A stretch of 64,000 nt of DNA from ZC4RG30 sp039932715 (GCA_039932715.1 JBDTPN010000006.1:66314-130313); one strand, 5' to 3'. Positions 26,907 through 36,761 are shown, counted from the first letter of the stretch. The notes: generated by a model not told the origin, from the letters alone. Made by a program: numbers and translations.

Positions 26907-27608
26907 ATGGCTGGACTGGACAAGCGTGTAGCCGGATACACCGAGGCGCTCGCGGGACTCTCAGACGGCATGACAGTTGCCTCCGGCGGTTTTGGACTCT
27001 GCGGCATTCCGGAAAACCTCATCGCCGAGATTCGCCGTCGCGGCACCAGCGACCTTACGGTCATCTCCAACAATTGCGGCGTCGATGGATTCGGCCTTGG
27101 CCTGCTATTGGAGAATCGACAGATACGCAAGGTGATCGCGTCGTACGTAGGCGAGAATGCAGAGTTTGAACGGCAACTGCTTGCCGGCGAGATCGAGGTG
27201 GAACTCACGCCCCAGGGCACGCTGGCTGAGAAGCTGCGCGCGGGCGGCGCCGGTATTCCGGCATTTTTCACGGCAACCGGTTATGGCACGCCGGTCGGCG
27301 ACGGCAAGCAGGTTCGCGAGTTCAATGGCCGGCCGTGCATCCTCGAGCACTCATTGACTGCCGACTTCGCCATCGTGAAAGGATGGAAGGCCGACTGGTA
27401 CGGCAACGTCGTCTACCGGCACACCGCACGCAACTTCAATCCCGCGGTCGCGACCGCGGGTCGCATCACGGTCGTAGAAGTTGAAGAAATCGTCCCGCCC
27501 GGCGCACTCGACCCGGACCAGGTTCACACCCCGGGCATCTACGTCGACCGCCTCATCCAGGGGCGCTTCGAGAAGCGGATCGAAAACCGTACCGTGCACA
27601 AGGCCTAA
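26907..27608 (+). CDS. scoA: 3-oxoacid CoA-transferase subunit A
   Basis: Alpha subunit (233 residues) of a succinyl-CoA:3-oxoacid CoA-transferase, which activates acetoacetate for use or recycles CoA. Typical segments are GMTVASGGFGLCGIPENLI, DLTVISNNCG, FFTATGYGTPVGDGK and GNVVYRHTARNFNP. The start is the ATG after GGGAAGGGAT. It is followed ten bases after its stop by subunit B and then by a thiolase, giving a compact acetoacetate/acetoacetyl-CoA interconversion operon. A plausible role is ketone-body or PHB-derived acetoacetate breakdown. Confidence 0.93.
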   Translation: MAGLDKRVAGYTEALAGLSDGMTVASGGFGLCGIPENLIAEIRRRGTSDLTVISNNCGVDGFGLGLLLENRQIRKVIASYVGENAEFERQLLAGEIEVELTPQGTLAEKLRAGGAGIPAFFTATGYGTPVGDGKQVREFNGRPCILEHSLTADFAIVKGWKADWYGNVVYRHTARNFNPAVATAGRITVVEVEEIVPPGALDPDQVHTPGIYVDRLIQGRFEKRIENRTVHKA

Positions 27609-27618
27609 GGCAGAAAAG

Positions 27619-28275
27619 ATGGCACTGACGAGAGACCAGATGGCCATGCGTGTCGCACGCGAGTTGCAGGATGGCTACTACGTCAACCTTGGCATCGGCA
27701 TACCGACCTTGGTCGCAAATCACGTACCGCCAGGCATCGAAGTCATGCTGCAGTCGGAGAACGGACTGCTGGGAATGGGCCCATTTCCGACCGTTGAGCA
27801 GATCGATGCCGACATGATCAACGCCGGCAAGCAGACCGTCACCGCCCTGCCCGGCGCGGCCATCTTCTCGTCGGCGGACTCCTTCGCGATGATCCGTGGC
27901 GGGCATGTCGACCTTACCGTGCTTGGCGCTTTCGAAGTGGACGTAGTGGGCAACATTGCCTCGTGGATGATTCCTGGCAAGCTCGTGAAGGGCATGGGCG
28001 GCGCCATGGATCTCGTAGCGGGCGCGGAGAACATCATCGTGATGATGATGCACGCATCGAAAGACGGGGAATCAAAGCTGCTCGAACGCTGCACGCTGCC
28101 GCTTACCGGCAGTGGCTGCATCCGTCGCGTGCTCACAGACCTTGGCCTGTTTGAGATCGTGAACGGGTCCTTCGTACTCCGCGAGCGCGCACCGGGCGTA
28201 CCCATCGCCGAAATCCGCGCCAAGACGGCCGGCAGACTGGTCGCGGCGGACGACGCGCCAGAGATGCTCCTCTAG
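27619..28275 (+). CDS. scoB: 3-oxoacid CoA-transferase subunit B
   Basis: Beta subunit (218 residues) carrying the catalytic glutamate, Glu47 in LQSENGLLGMG, which forms the CoA thioester intermediate. Other family segments are YYVNLGIGIPTLVANHVP, GGHVDLTVLGAFEVD and PGKLVKGMGGAMDLV. The ATG is ten bases after the scoA stop. Subunits A and B form the active heterotetramer. The following thiolase gene starts 22 bases later. Confidence 0.94.
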   Translation: MALTRDQMAMRVARELQDGYYVNLGIGIPTLVANHVPPGIEVMLQSENGLLGMGPFPTVEQIDADMINAGKQTVTALPGAAIFSSADSFAMIRGGHVDLTVLGAFEVDVVGNIASWMIPGKLVKGMGGAMDLVAGAENIIVMMMHASKDGESKLLERCTLPLTGSGCIRRVLTDLGLFEIVNGSFVLRERAPGVPIAEIRAKTAGRLVAADDAPEMLL

Positions 28276-28297
28276 TTACGTCAGGCAGACAGCACGT

Positions 28298-29476
28298 ATG
28301 CAAGACGTCGTCATCGTCGCCGCAGCCCGCACGGCCATCGGCAGCTTCCTGGGCACCCTCTCGCAGATACCCGCCGTGGACCTCGGCGCAACCGTCATCC
28401 GCGCGCTGCTCGAACGCTCCGGCGTGACGCCTGATGCCATCGAGGAGGTGATTCTCGGTCACGTGCTGACTGCAGGCGCCGGCCAGAACACCGCGCGCCA
28501 GACCGCAATGAAGGCGGGATTGCCGGCCACGACTCCATCGATGTCGATAAATAAGGTCTGCGGCTCGGGCCTGCGCGCGGTGCAGATTGCGACGCAGGTG
28601 ATCCGTCTCGGCGACGCCGAGGCTGTGATCGCCGGTGGCATGGAAAGCATGAGCCTGGCACCGTTTGTCGTACCGGGACTGCGCACGGGCGTGCGCATGG
28701 GCCACAGCAAGGTCATCGACACAATGATCCAGGACGGACTGTGGGACGCGTTCAACGATTACCACATGGGCGTTACCGCGGAAAATCTCGCGAGGCGTCA
28801 CGGAATTACGCGTGAGGAACAGGATGCCTATGCGGCCGAATCACAGCGGCGCGCCGCCGCGGCGATATCGCTGGGACGCTTCGAAGCCGAGATCGTCCCG
28901 GTGCCGGTGCCAAGCCGCAAGGGCGATCCAGTGCCGTTCATGCAGGACGAACAGCCCCGCGCGGACTCAACTGCTGCCACCCTTGCGAAGCTCAGACCCG
29001 CGTTCGACAAGCAGGGAACAGTAACGGCCGGCAATGCATCCACCCTTAATGACGGCGCCGCCGCCGTTCTCCTGATGAGCGCCACCCGGGCAAAGTCGCT
29101 GGGCCTCAGGCCGCTTGCGCGCGTCGTGGCTTACGCGAGCGCGGGGGTTGATCCCTCCGTGATGGGCGAAGGGCCGGTGCCGGCAACCCAGCGGTGCCTC
29201 GCACGAGCCGGCTGGCAGATCAAGGACGTCGACCTCATCGAGGCCAATGAGGCCTTTGCAGCACAGGCACTCACTGTGGCCAAGCTGCTGGGCCTCGACA
29301 CATCCCGCGTGAACGTAAACGGCGGTGCAATTGCTCTCGGCCATCCGATCGGGGCCTCGGGCTGCCGCATTCTCGTGACGCTGTTGCATGAGATGCAGCA
29401 ACGGGAAGCACGTCGCGGACTCGCCACGCTATGCATCGGCGGCGGTCAGGGCGTCGCATTGGCCGTCGAACGCTAG
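28298..29476 (+). CDS. Acetyl-CoA C-acetyltransferase (thiolase)
   Basis: Biosynthetic-type thiolase of 392 residues that interconverts acetoacetyl-CoA and two acetyl-CoA. Catalytic residues are clear: Cys88 in NKVCGSG, His349 in ALGHPIGASG and Cys379 in LCIGGGQG. Length and motifs match AtoB/PhaA proteins; I cannot separate these two roles from sequence. Being third in the scoA-scoB operon it would split the acetoacetyl-CoA made by the transferase into acetyl-CoA. No PHB synthase or reductase gene is in the window. Confidence 0.93.
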   Translation: MQDVVIVAAARTAIGSFLGTLSQIPAVDLGATVIRALLERSGVTPDAIEEVILGHVLTAGAGQNTARQTAMKAGLPATTPSMSINKVCGSGLRAVQIATQVIRLGDAEAVIAGGMESMSLAPFVVPGLRTGVRMGHSKVIDTMIQDGLWDAFNDYHMGVTAENLARRHGITREEQDAYAAESQRRAAAAISLGRFEAEIVPVPVPSRKGDPVPFMQDEQPRADSTAATLAKLRPAFDKQGTVTAGNASTLNDGAAAVLLMSATRAKSLGLRPLARVVAYASAGVDPSVMGEGPVPATQRCLARAGWQIKDVDLIEANEAFAAQALTVAKLLGLDTSRVNVNGGAIALGHPIGASGCRILVTLLHEMQQREARRGLATLCIGGGQGVALAVER

Positions 29477-29634
29477 AGCAGGCGCACTGCAACGCCGTGG
29501 GTTCTCTCCTTCTTGACTATGCTCGGTTAAGAAGTTGACGCCGCAGTCCGAACCGATCGAGATCGGCCGGCAGACGAGGTGCGGTCCACGTCCTGCCTAC
29601 ATCCAACAACTTCGCGGCGCAACGCAGTCATTGC

Positions 29635-31170
29635 CTACTGCTCTTTCCGAATACGCTCAAAGTACGGATCAAACACTCTCACCTGCTCCAGCACCGGGTA
29701 CGTGCGCGCACTGGGCGCGGCATCAAATACCATCACTTGCTGGTTCTTGTCGGTGAACGCAGGCCACTGCGGCAGGTCCTTGCCGTTGGGATTGCCCATC
29801 ACGGCGAAATTTACGTAGTACGAACTGATCATGTCGGACAAGGCCAGATCTTCTGGGCTCGGTGTCCTGCGACCAGCCAGTGTCTGGAAGGCAAAGGGAA
29901 CATCGCTGCCATGGCCCGAACCTTCGGCCTGCGGGGCATGGTTGTTGTAGTAATAGCTGAATACCATGCCTTTGCCTTGCTTGGATTGTTCCCGCGCCCA
30001 TGTCCAGGCGTTCCAGGCAAACGAGGTGTCGTTCCTCACATGGCGTGTCGCCCTGAGGGCATCGGCGTTACTTGCATGCGGGTATGCGCTGAGCACACTC
30101 TCGGCCTGCGCGCCGAACTGTTCCCTGATCTGCTTTTCGAAAGCGGCAGGGGTTACCTCCTTGGGTCCACCGAATACAATGGTTTCATCGGATGCGTGTC
30201 CCAGCAGCACCGGCGTATCATTGAATTTGTGCTGCTGGTACAGCGTGTAAAGATCCTTCGACAACACGTATCCATCTGCCGCGGGCCGGAACGACATGCC
30301 GCCACCGGTGGCTGCCTGAATAGTGTCCGCACTGAGCTTGCGCGCCTCGGCGACATTCTTCACACCCAGCATGGCGAGGAACGCACTCCCGGTGGCCTCC
30401 GCAATGTGGAGCTGAGGAATGCTCATCCCGAAACCACCCTGCTCGGAAGCCTGAAGCGGAGCGAACGAACCGCCGCTCATAGCGATGACCTTGTGGAACA
30501 TCCCTTTAGGCAATGGGCTGGCCGCGAGAATACTGACGGCCCCAGCACCGGCTGAGTGCCCAAAGATGGTGACGTTGCCAGGGTCGCCACCGAAGGCGGA
30601 GATGTTGGACCGCACCCACTGAAGCCCAGCGACCAAGTCCTGGATGCCGTAGGTTCCCGAGCCGTGCCCACTTTCGCGGCTGAGCTCTGGATGCGCCATG
30701 AAGCCGTACGGACCGAGACGATACGCGAGGCTGACAAGTACCACTCCCTTCTTGGCAAACCCCGTGCCGTCATACATGCCGATGCTGGTTGAGCCCCCGA
30801 CATATCCACCGCCGTGGATCCATACAACCACGGGAACCTTCGCCTTGGCCGATTTCGCTGGTGTCCACACATTCAGGTACAGGCAGTCCTCACTGACAGC
30901 CGCAGTGTTGCCCTGGGTGTTGGGCGCCTGCATGCACGCATCAGCAAAGGCATCGGCCTTCTTGACGCCGGTCCAAGGCCTGACCGGAGCAGGCGCCTTC
31001 CAGCGCAGGTCACCTACTGGCGGCGCGGCAAACGCAATGCCCTTGAAAATCGAGATTCCGCCGTCGACAACACCACTGACTTCGCCCCCGGTGACTTTGG
31101 CCTGAGTGATCTGTGCGAGTGCTGCGTGAGCAGGTAAAACGATTAACAAAGCCAGAGCAATTGCACGCAT
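29635..31170 (-). CDS. Exported carboxylesterase type B
   Basis: Secreted alpha/beta hydrolase of 511 residues in the type B carboxylesterase family (cholinesterase-like). A signal peptide (MRAIALALLIVLPAHAALA) is followed by VSGVVDGGISIFKGIAFAAPPVG, EDCLYLNVW, an oxyanion-hole WIHGGGYVGG and nucleophile Ser206 in FGHSAGAGA; the catalytic His is probably in NNHAPQ. I start it at the inner ATG, since the GGGGGG site is eight bases before it but only two before the ATG two codons upstream. The divergent RNB-nuclease gene starts 260 bases away. Substrate unknown. Confidence 0.87.
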   Translation of the reverse strand: MRAIALALLIVLPAHAALAQITQAKVTGGEVSGVVDGGISIFKGIAFAAPPVGDLRWKAPAPVRPWTGVKKADAFADACMQAPNTQGNTAAVSEDCLYLNVWTPAKSAKAKVPVVVWIHGGGYVGGSTSIGMYDGTGFAKKGVVLVSLAYRLGPYGFMAHPELSRESGHGSGTYGIQDLVAGLQWVRSNISAFGGDPGNVTIFGHSAGAGAVSILAASPLPKGMFHKVIAMSGGSFAPLQASEQGGFGMSIPQLHIAEATGSAFLAMLGVKNVAEARKLSADTIQAATGGGMSFRPAADGYVLSKDLYTLYQQHKFNDTPVLLGHASDETIVFGGPKEVTPAAFEKQIREQFGAQAESVLSAYPHASNADALRATRHVRNDTSFAWNAWTWAREQSKQGKGMVFSYYYNNHAPQAEGSGHGSDVPFAFQTLAGRRTPSPEDLALSDMISSYYVNFAVMGNPNGKDLPQWPAFTDKNQQVMVFDAAPSARTYPVLEQVRVFDPYFERIRKEQ

Positions 31171-31205
31171 GATCATTACCCCCCAATCTTGTGATGCCGC
31201 CGACC

Positions 31206-31219
31206 GATCCGGCCGGATC
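31206..31219. promoter_or_regulatory. Perfect 14-base palindrome between divergent genes
   Basis: GATCCGGCCGGATC is a perfect palindrome lying 36 bases upstream of the carboxylesterase start, in the divergent gap to the RNB nuclease gene. It could be an operator for an unknown repressor. In GC-rich DNA a chance palindrome of this length is uncommon but possible. Confidence 0.3.
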
Positions 31220-31429
31220 CTAAACGGATATCCCCGCCGCGGCCGGAGTTCTACCTGACATGAAGCACAATCTCCGACGGCAAACGATTGCACGTCGATA
31301 ATACACGGCTGAGCGGCGCGCTTCACTTGCGCTGAGAACTTGGTTTGGCATGCGCAGTCGCCAGCACCATGCAAACTGCGCAGCAACTGGTGACGACCCA
31401 CTCCTGCATCGAGCGCGTATGATCTGCGT

Positions 31430-32902
31430 ATGAATGACTCTCGACAATCGGGCTCCGAAGACCTAAAGAGCATCGCCAGGCGGGTCATGTTGGAACGCGG
31501 CTTAATGCCGGATTTTTCCGCTGCTGCCATAAAGCAGACTGACAGCATCACGGCCGCGGCGAACACCACAGGATCTGACATTCGCGACCTGCGCGCGCTG
31601 CTCTGGGCTTCGATCGACAACGACGATTCGCGCGACCTGGACCAGCTGTCCGTGGCCGAACCGTTGCCAAATGGTGCAGTCAAGATACTAATCGCTATCG
31701 CCGATGTCGACGCCCTGGTTGGCCGCGACTCGCCCATTGACGATCACGCGCGCGCCAACACAACGTCTGTCTACACTGCGGCACAGATTTTTCCGATGCT
31801 GCCCGAGAAACTCTCCACCGATCTGACCTCTCTGGGCGAAGGGCAGACGCGCCTCGCGATTGTGATCGAGATGACGGTCAGCAAGGAAGGCGCCGTCAGC
31901 GACCCCCAGGTGTATCGCGCCGCCGTGCTCAATCGCGCCAAGCTGGCATACAGCAGCGTCGGTGCCTGGCTGGAAAACAAGGCTGGGCCGCCCCTGCAGG
32001 TCGCCAGCGTCGCAGGTCTGGAGCAGCAACTGCGATTGCAGGACCAGGTAGCCCAGGCCCTGAAAGCCGTGCGTCACGCTAATGGCGCGCTGACGCTCGA
32101 AACGATCGAAGCGCGCGCCGTGTTCGACGATGGCGTGTTGACCGATCTGCGCCCCGATGAGAAGAACCGCGCGATGGAACTCATCGAGGATTTCATGATC
32201 GCAGCCAACGGGGTCACCGCCCGATTCCTTGAAGCGCGGAAGTTGCCGTCACTGCGCCGCGTGCTGCGCAGCCCGGAAAGATGGGGGCTCATCGTGGCGC
32301 TGGCGGCGAGTTTCGGTGAACCCCTACCGGCCACTCCCGATGTAGTGGCGCTCAACGCCTTCCTGATAAAGCTCCGCGAAGCCGACCCCGCGCGCTTTCC
32401 CGATCTCTCGCTGCGGGTTATCAAGTTGCTGGGCTCGGGTGAGTATGTGCTGGAACTGCCCGGCCAGCGGGCTGCCGGTCATTTTGGGCTCGCCGTGAAC
32501 GACTACACTCATTCAACGGCGCCCAATCGACGTTTTCCGGATCTCATCACGCAGCGTCTGCTGAAATCCGCACTTACCGGCAGCCCTGCGCCCTACACCG
32601 AAGCGCAACTCCAAGAGCTGGCCGAGCACTGCACACAGCAGGAGGACATGGCCACAAAGGTTGAGCGCCAGGTGCGCAAATCCGCCGCGGCCATGTTATT
32701 GGGTTCGCACATTGGCGAGCGCTTCGATGCGATCGTGACGGGGGCATCTGACAAGGGCACGTGGGTGCGGATCTCGAGGCCTACGGCCGAAGGTCGCGTA
32801 GTCAAAGGATTTGAAGGACTCGACGTCGGGGATACCGTGCAAGTGCAGCTCGTACATACAGATGCGGCTCGCGGCTTCATCGACTTTGCACGGGCGCACT
32901 GA
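31430..32902 (+). CDS. RNB-domain ribonuclease (RNase II family)
   Basis: 3'-5' exoribonuclease-like protein of 490 residues. The catalytic RNB motif SIDNDDSRDLDQL (about 64-76) supplies the metal-binding aspartates, followed by ILIAIADVDALVGRDSPIDDHARA and LPMLPEKLSTDLTSL-type segments (IFPMLPEKLS). YTHSTAPNRRFPDLITQRLL is the conserved RNA-exit segment. A C-terminal S1-like domain covers about 420-490 (FDAIVTGASDKGTWVRIS). It lacks the N-terminal cold-shock domains of RNase II and R, so it belongs to the short form seen near stress genes. The LOG gene starts five bases after its stop. Confidence 0.9.
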   Translation: MNDSRQSGSEDLKSIARRVMLERGLMPDFSAAAIKQTDSITAAANTTGSDIRDLRALLWASIDNDDSRDLDQLSVAEPLPNGAVKILIAIADVDALVGRDSPIDDHARANTTSVYTAAQIFPMLPEKLSTDLTSLGEGQTRLAIVIEMTVSKEGAVSDPQVYRAAVLNRAKLAYSSVGAWLENKAGPPLQVASVAGLEQQLRLQDQVAQALKAVRHANGALTLETIEARAVFDDGVLTDLRPDEKNRAMELIEDFMIAANGVTARFLEARKLPSLRRVLRSPERWGLIVALAASFGEPLPATPDVVALNAFLIKLREADPARFPDLSLRVIKLLGSGEYVLELPGQRAAGHFGLAVNDYTHSTAPNRRFPDLITQRLLKSALTGSPAPYTEAQLQELAEHCTQQEDMATKVERQVRKSAAAMLLGSHIGERFDAIVTGASDKGTWVRISRPTAEGRVVKGFEGLDVGDTVQVQLVHTDAARGFIDFARAH

Positions 32903-32907
32903 CGACC

Positions 32908-33678
32908 ATGTCCGTCGACGGACCCACCAACCCCGTGCTCGCGTTTGACGATCAGGAGTTCCTGGCCAGCGACGACGCGCGCCCACTGCGCATCCTGGCG
33001 GAATACCTCGGGCCGCTGCGCACGTTTCGCCGCGCACAAGTGCACGACACCATCGTGTTCTTCGGTTCCGCGCGCATCACGCCCGACGGCCCGCTCGGGC
33101 GCTACTACGAGGAGGCTCGCCAGCTGGCGCACCTACTCACCACCTGGTCGAAAGGTCTGGGCTCGCGGGCCAACCGTTATGTGGTCTGCTCGGGCGGGGG
33201 CGGCGGCATCATGGAGGCCGCGAATCGCGGCGCCTCGGAGGCCGGCGGCAAGACCATCGGACTCAATATCAGCTTGCCGCATGAGCAGCAACCCAACCCC
33301 TACATCACGCACGCGCTGTCCATGGAGTTCCGCTACTTCTTCATGCGCAAGCTGTGGTTCGCGCATCTGGCGCGTGCACTCGTGGTATTTCCGGGCGGAT
33401 TTGGCACCCTTGATGAACTCAGTGAGATTCTGACATTGTCGCAGACGGGTAAACTCACTCACAGAATACCCGTTGTCCTTTACGGCAAGAGTTACTGGAA
33501 CGAGATCATTGATTTCGATGCCATGCTGCGTCACGGCATGATCAGTGGCGAAGATCTGGCGTTGTTCCAGTACGCTGATGATCCCGCCACAGCGCTGCAA
33601 CTCATCACAGAGGGATTGATCCCCGGACCGGAAGGAGGCGAACCGGCGTTCGCCCACTCGCGATCGCGCCCCACATGA
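32908..33678 (+). CDS. LOG-family protein (cytokinin phosphohydrolase-like)
   Basis: Protein of 256 residues of the LOG/TIGR00730 type. Key motifs are FFGSARI near residue 51, SGGGGGIMEAANRG (about 94-107) and PGGFGTLDEL (about 161-170), the latter being the LOG nucleotide-binding and catalytic signature. Characterised members hydrolyse nucleoside monophosphates to base and ribose-5-phosphate, including cytokinin nucleotides. The longer N-terminal region places it in the larger LOG subgroup. It lies between an RNB nuclease (five-base gap) and a cation ATPase, likely one operon, consistent with nucleotide salvage during stress. Confidence 0.87.
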   Translation: MSVDGPTNPVLAFDDQEFLASDDARPLRILAEYLGPLRTFRRAQVHDTIVFFGSARITPDGPLGRYYEEARQLAHLLTTWSKGLGSRANRYVVCSGGGGGIMEAANRGASEAGGKTIGLNISLPHEQQPNPYITHALSMEFRYFFMRKLWFAHLARALVVFPGGFGTLDELSEILTLSQTGKLTHRIPVVLYGKSYWNEIIDFDAMLRHGMISGEDLALFQYADDPATALQLITEGLIPGPEGGEPAFAHSRSRPT

Positions 33679-33720
33679 GTGGGCCTGCGTGGTAATCAAC
33701 CTGTTTGCCGTAACTCCCGG

Positions 33721-36228
33721 ATGATCGGCCTCTCCGCGCCTGCTGCAGCCGAACGTCTGGTTCGCGACGGGCCGAACGAGCTGCCGCGTGCGTCCAGGCG
33801 ATCCTTGCTTCGCATCGCGCGCGAAGTGCTTCGCGAACCCATGCTCGTGCTGCTGCTCATCGGTGGCGTTGCCTACCTGCTGCTCGGCGAACTAGTCGAT
33901 GCGTTGATCCTCCTGGCATTCGCGACCTTCTCGGTGATCGTTACCGTTGTGCAGGAGACGCGGACTGAGCGTGTTCTCGAAGCACTGCGCGACCTGTCTG
34001 CGCCGCGAGCGGTGGTTATTCGTGACGGCGAGCGCGTCCCCGTCCCGGGACGTGAAGTCGTGGCCGACGATCTGCTCGTGCTGGAGCAGGGCGACCGCAT
34101 CGCTGCCGATGGTCTCCTGCTCTCTGCGGATGATCTGCAGGCTGACGAATCGCTGCTCACCGGTGAATCGTTGCCGGTCGCCAAGATCGCGCAAGCCGAC
34201 GGTCTGAGCGGCGAACATCGACCGGGCGGTGACGGGCAGCCCTATGTCTATTCGGGCACGCTGGTTACGCGCGGCAGTGGCATTGCGCAGGTCCAGGCAA
34301 CCGGACCACGCAGCGAGATCGGCAGGATTGGTCACTCGCTGGCGACGCTCGACACCGAAGCGCCGCGCCTACGGCGCGAGACCAACCGCATCGTCATCTG
34401 GTGTGCAATCGGCGGCGGCGCAATCGCGATGCTGGTCGTGTTGCTCTATGGGTTTCTGCGCGGTGGTTGGCTCGAGGCCGTGCTCGCCGGCATTGCAATT
34501 GGCATGTCCATGCTTCCAGAGGAGTTCCCTGTTGTACTGACCGTGTTTCTGGCGATGGGCGCATGGCGGATCGGAGCGGTCGGCGTGCTCACACGGCGAG
34601 CGGCAGCCATCGAGACGCTGGGCTCGGCGACCATTCTATGTACCGACAAGACTGGCACGCTGACCGAGAACCGGATGACTCTTGCCGAACTGTGGCTCGC
34701 TTCGGGCGAGAACGTGGTGCTGGCACAAGCACCTGACGCCGCCGCCTGTGAGCAGATCATTCGCACAGCGATGCTGGCCTGTGCTGCCGAACCCGCTGAT
34801 CCCATGGAGATCGCACTGCATCAGGCAGCCAGGGAGCGATGTACGCCGCCGGCCAAGGCGTGGACCCTGCTCCATGCCTATTCACTGCGTCCTGAGTTGC
34901 TGGCCATGTCCAACGTCTGGCGCACGGAAGATGGTCCCATGGTCGTGGCGGCCAAGGGCGCGCCCGAGGCGATAGCGACCTTGTGCAAATTGCAGCCGGC
35001 GGACGTTGAGCGACTGACTGCTGCGGTAGACCACATGGCATCGCGCGGGATCAGGGTGCTGGGCGTTGCTACTGCCACGACCGAAAATACAGACTGGCCA
35101 GCAAATCAGGCAGGTTTCGACTATTCATTGATCGGCCTGGTCGGACTTGCCGATCCGCTGCGGCCAAGCGTCAAGGATGCTGTCGCTGAGTTCCATGCGG
35201 CCGGCATCCGCGTCGTCATGATTACCGGCGACTACGCCGCCACCGCCATGGCGATTGCTGCACAGGCGGGCATCGTCGATGGCGACGTCCTGACAGGCGC
35301 CGACCTCACCACGCTCGACGATGCCGCGCTTGCCCTGCGCCTGAAGACGGTGACGGTCTTCGCGCGAATCATGCCGGAGCAGAAACTGCGGATCGTGCAA
35401 GCCTTCAAGGCCAATGGCGAGGTGGTCGCAATGACCGGCGACGGTGTCAACGACGCACCATCCCTCAAGGCCGCGCATATCGGCATTGCGATGGGCAAAC
35501 GGGGCACCGACGTCGCGCGAGAGGCAGCCGCAATCGTGCTGCTTGAGGACGATTTCGGTGCAATCGCCGCCGCGGTTCACCTGGGCCGGCGGATCTACGA
35601 CAATATTCGCAAGGCTATCGCGTTCATCTTCGCCGTGCATGTGCCCATAGCGGGACTGGCGCTGCTGCCGCTGGCGTTGGGCATGCCCCTTTTGTTCGGG
35701 CCAATCCATATTGCCCTGCTCGAAATGGTGATCGACCCCGTCTGTGCGCTGGTCTTCGAGGCCGAGCGTTCCGAGGCGGACATCATGCGCCGCAAGCCAC
35801 GCGACCCGCGCGAGCCGCTGTTCGCGGTGCCGATGATTCTGTGGAGTGTGTTCCAGGGCGCAATCGCATTTGGGATGCTTGCGACCGTGTTTGTGTTCGA
35901 GATGCGTGGCGGGATGCCAGAGGAAGAACTGCGGGCGCTGATATTCTTCGCGCTGATCGCCGAAATTCTGGCGCTGATATTCGTCAATCGCTCGTTCGGG
36001 ACCTCCGTCAGGAAGGCCCTGGCGGGTCAGAATGCGGCGCTGCGCTATGTGCTGGGCGCCATTGTCGTCATTTCGAGCCTGATCTTCTTCCTGCCTGCGG
36101 CCCAGACCTTGTTGAAGTTCGGGTCGATCACATGGAATGACCTGGCGTTTGCGCTCGGACTTGGCATCGGCCTGATGATGATACTGGAACTGTGCAAGCC
36201 GCTCGCCATTCGCATGACGCGGCATTGA
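33721..36228 (+). CDS. Cation-transporting P-type ATPase (P2-like)
   Basis: P-type ATPase of 835 residues. The N-terminus (GLSAPAAAERLVRDGPNELP) is the cation-ATPase N domain. Other landmarks are LTGESLPV, the transmembrane-4 motif PEEFPVVL from residue 266, phosphorylated Asp309 in DKTGTLTENRM, and MTGDGVNDAPSL. It lacks CPC, so it is not a heavy-metal P1B pump; the PEEFP motif, not PEGLP, makes Ca2+ uncertain. The start is the ATG before IGLSAPAA; a GTG directly after the LOG stop is the alternative. Mycobacterial CtpF, of the dormancy regulon, is a comparable P2-type pump. Confidence 0.9.
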   Translation: MIGLSAPAAAERLVRDGPNELPRASRRSLLRIAREVLREPMLVLLLIGGVAYLLLGELVDALILLAFATFSVIVTVVQETRTERVLEALRDLSAPRAVVIRDGERVPVPGREVVADDLLVLEQGDRIAADGLLLSADDLQADESLLTGESLPVAKIAQADGLSGEHRPGGDGQPYVYSGTLVTRGSGIAQVQATGPRSEIGRIGHSLATLDTEAPRLRRETNRIVIWCAIGGGAIAMLVVLLYGFLRGGWLEAVLAGIAIGMSMLPEEFPVVLTVFLAMGAWRIGAVGVLTRRAAAIETLGSATILCTDKTGTLTENRMTLAELWLASGENVVLAQAPDAAACEQIIRTAMLACAAEPADPMEIALHQAARERCTPPAKAWTLLHAYSLRPELLAMSNVWRTEDGPMVVAAKGAPEAIATLCKLQPADVERLTAAVDHMASRGIRVLGVATATTENTDWPANQAGFDYSLIGLVGLADPLRPSVKDAVAEFHAAGIRVVMITGDYAATAMAIAAQAGIVDGDVLTGADLTTLDDAALALRLKTVTVFARIMPEQKLRIVQAFKANGEVVAMTGDGVNDAPSLKAAHIGIAMGKRGTDVAREAAAIVLLEDDFGAIAAAVHLGRRIYDNIRKAIAFIFAVHVPIAGLALLPLALGMPLLFGPIHIALLEMVIDPVCALVFEAERSEADIMRRKPRDPREPLFAVPMILWSVFQGAIAFGMLATVFVFEMRGGMPEEELRALIFFALIAEILALIFVNRSFGTSVRKALAGQNAALRYVLGAIVVISSLIFFLPAAQTLLKFGSITWNDLAFALGLGIGLMMILELCKPLAIRMTRH

Positions 36229-36360
36229 GCAATCAAAAGAGGGGCGCGCTCAGATGACCGCGACACGAGTTGATCTCGTCTTCGGCTCCAACGCCCAGTG
36301 GATTTCGTGGCGGCATGGTCAAAGGTGATGAATCTGGATCGATTCGACCTGGCGTGACCC

Positions 36361-36621
36361 TTAGCGGCCGCGCCACCATTCGATGAATTCACCCAGGTTG
36401 ATGAACCCGTCGTGGTCCGAGTCGATTTCTTCAAACCTGCCGCGCTTCTGAGAAGATGTGAGTAACGAGCCACATCTCTCCAGTAGACCGGCAAACTCCC
36501 CCGACTCGATCCGGCCATCGCCGTCGCTATCGCATGCAGCGAATTGGTCGCGAGCGTCAGCAATGTCGTCCCCACTCAACGGGCGACGCACCGGCAACCC
36601 CATATCTGCAGATGCACTCAT
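36361..36621 (-). CDS. Small EF-hand protein
   Basis: Cytoplasmic protein of 86 residues with two canonical EF-hand loops: Asp31-Glu42 (DSDGDGRIESGE) and Asp67-Glu78 (DSDHDGFINLGE). All calcium-coordinating positions are filled, so it should bind two Ca2+ ions. There is no signal peptide. The ATG follows an AGGAG site. It is divergent from a di-haem cytochrome c and lies just downstream of, on the opposite strand to, a cation P-type ATPase, suggesting a link to calcium handling. Function otherwise unknown. Confidence 0.85.
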   Translation of the reverse strand: MSASADMGLPVRRPLSGDDIADARDQFAACDSDGDGRIESGEFAGLLERCGSLLTSSQKRGRFEEIDSDHDGFINLGEFIEWWRGR

Positions 36622-36761
36622 GTACTTGGCTCCTTGGTTCAGCACCAGTCTGGCCAACAGACGGCATTCTGGAATGCGTACTTGCCGCAGTCGGTACGTG
36701 AATGCCCGGATACCGGACCCACCAGGCGACGGCTCACCATACTCCCAACAAGGAGAAATGC

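Noticed and set aside
26705..27271. 188-residue minus-strand frame spanning the scoA promoter
   Set aside because: Mostly antisense to scoA, Ser/Pro-rich, with no family pattern.
35125..36225. 366-residue frame opposite the cation ATPase
   Set aside because: Gln/His/Arg-rich antisense shadow of a well-supported P-type ATPase.
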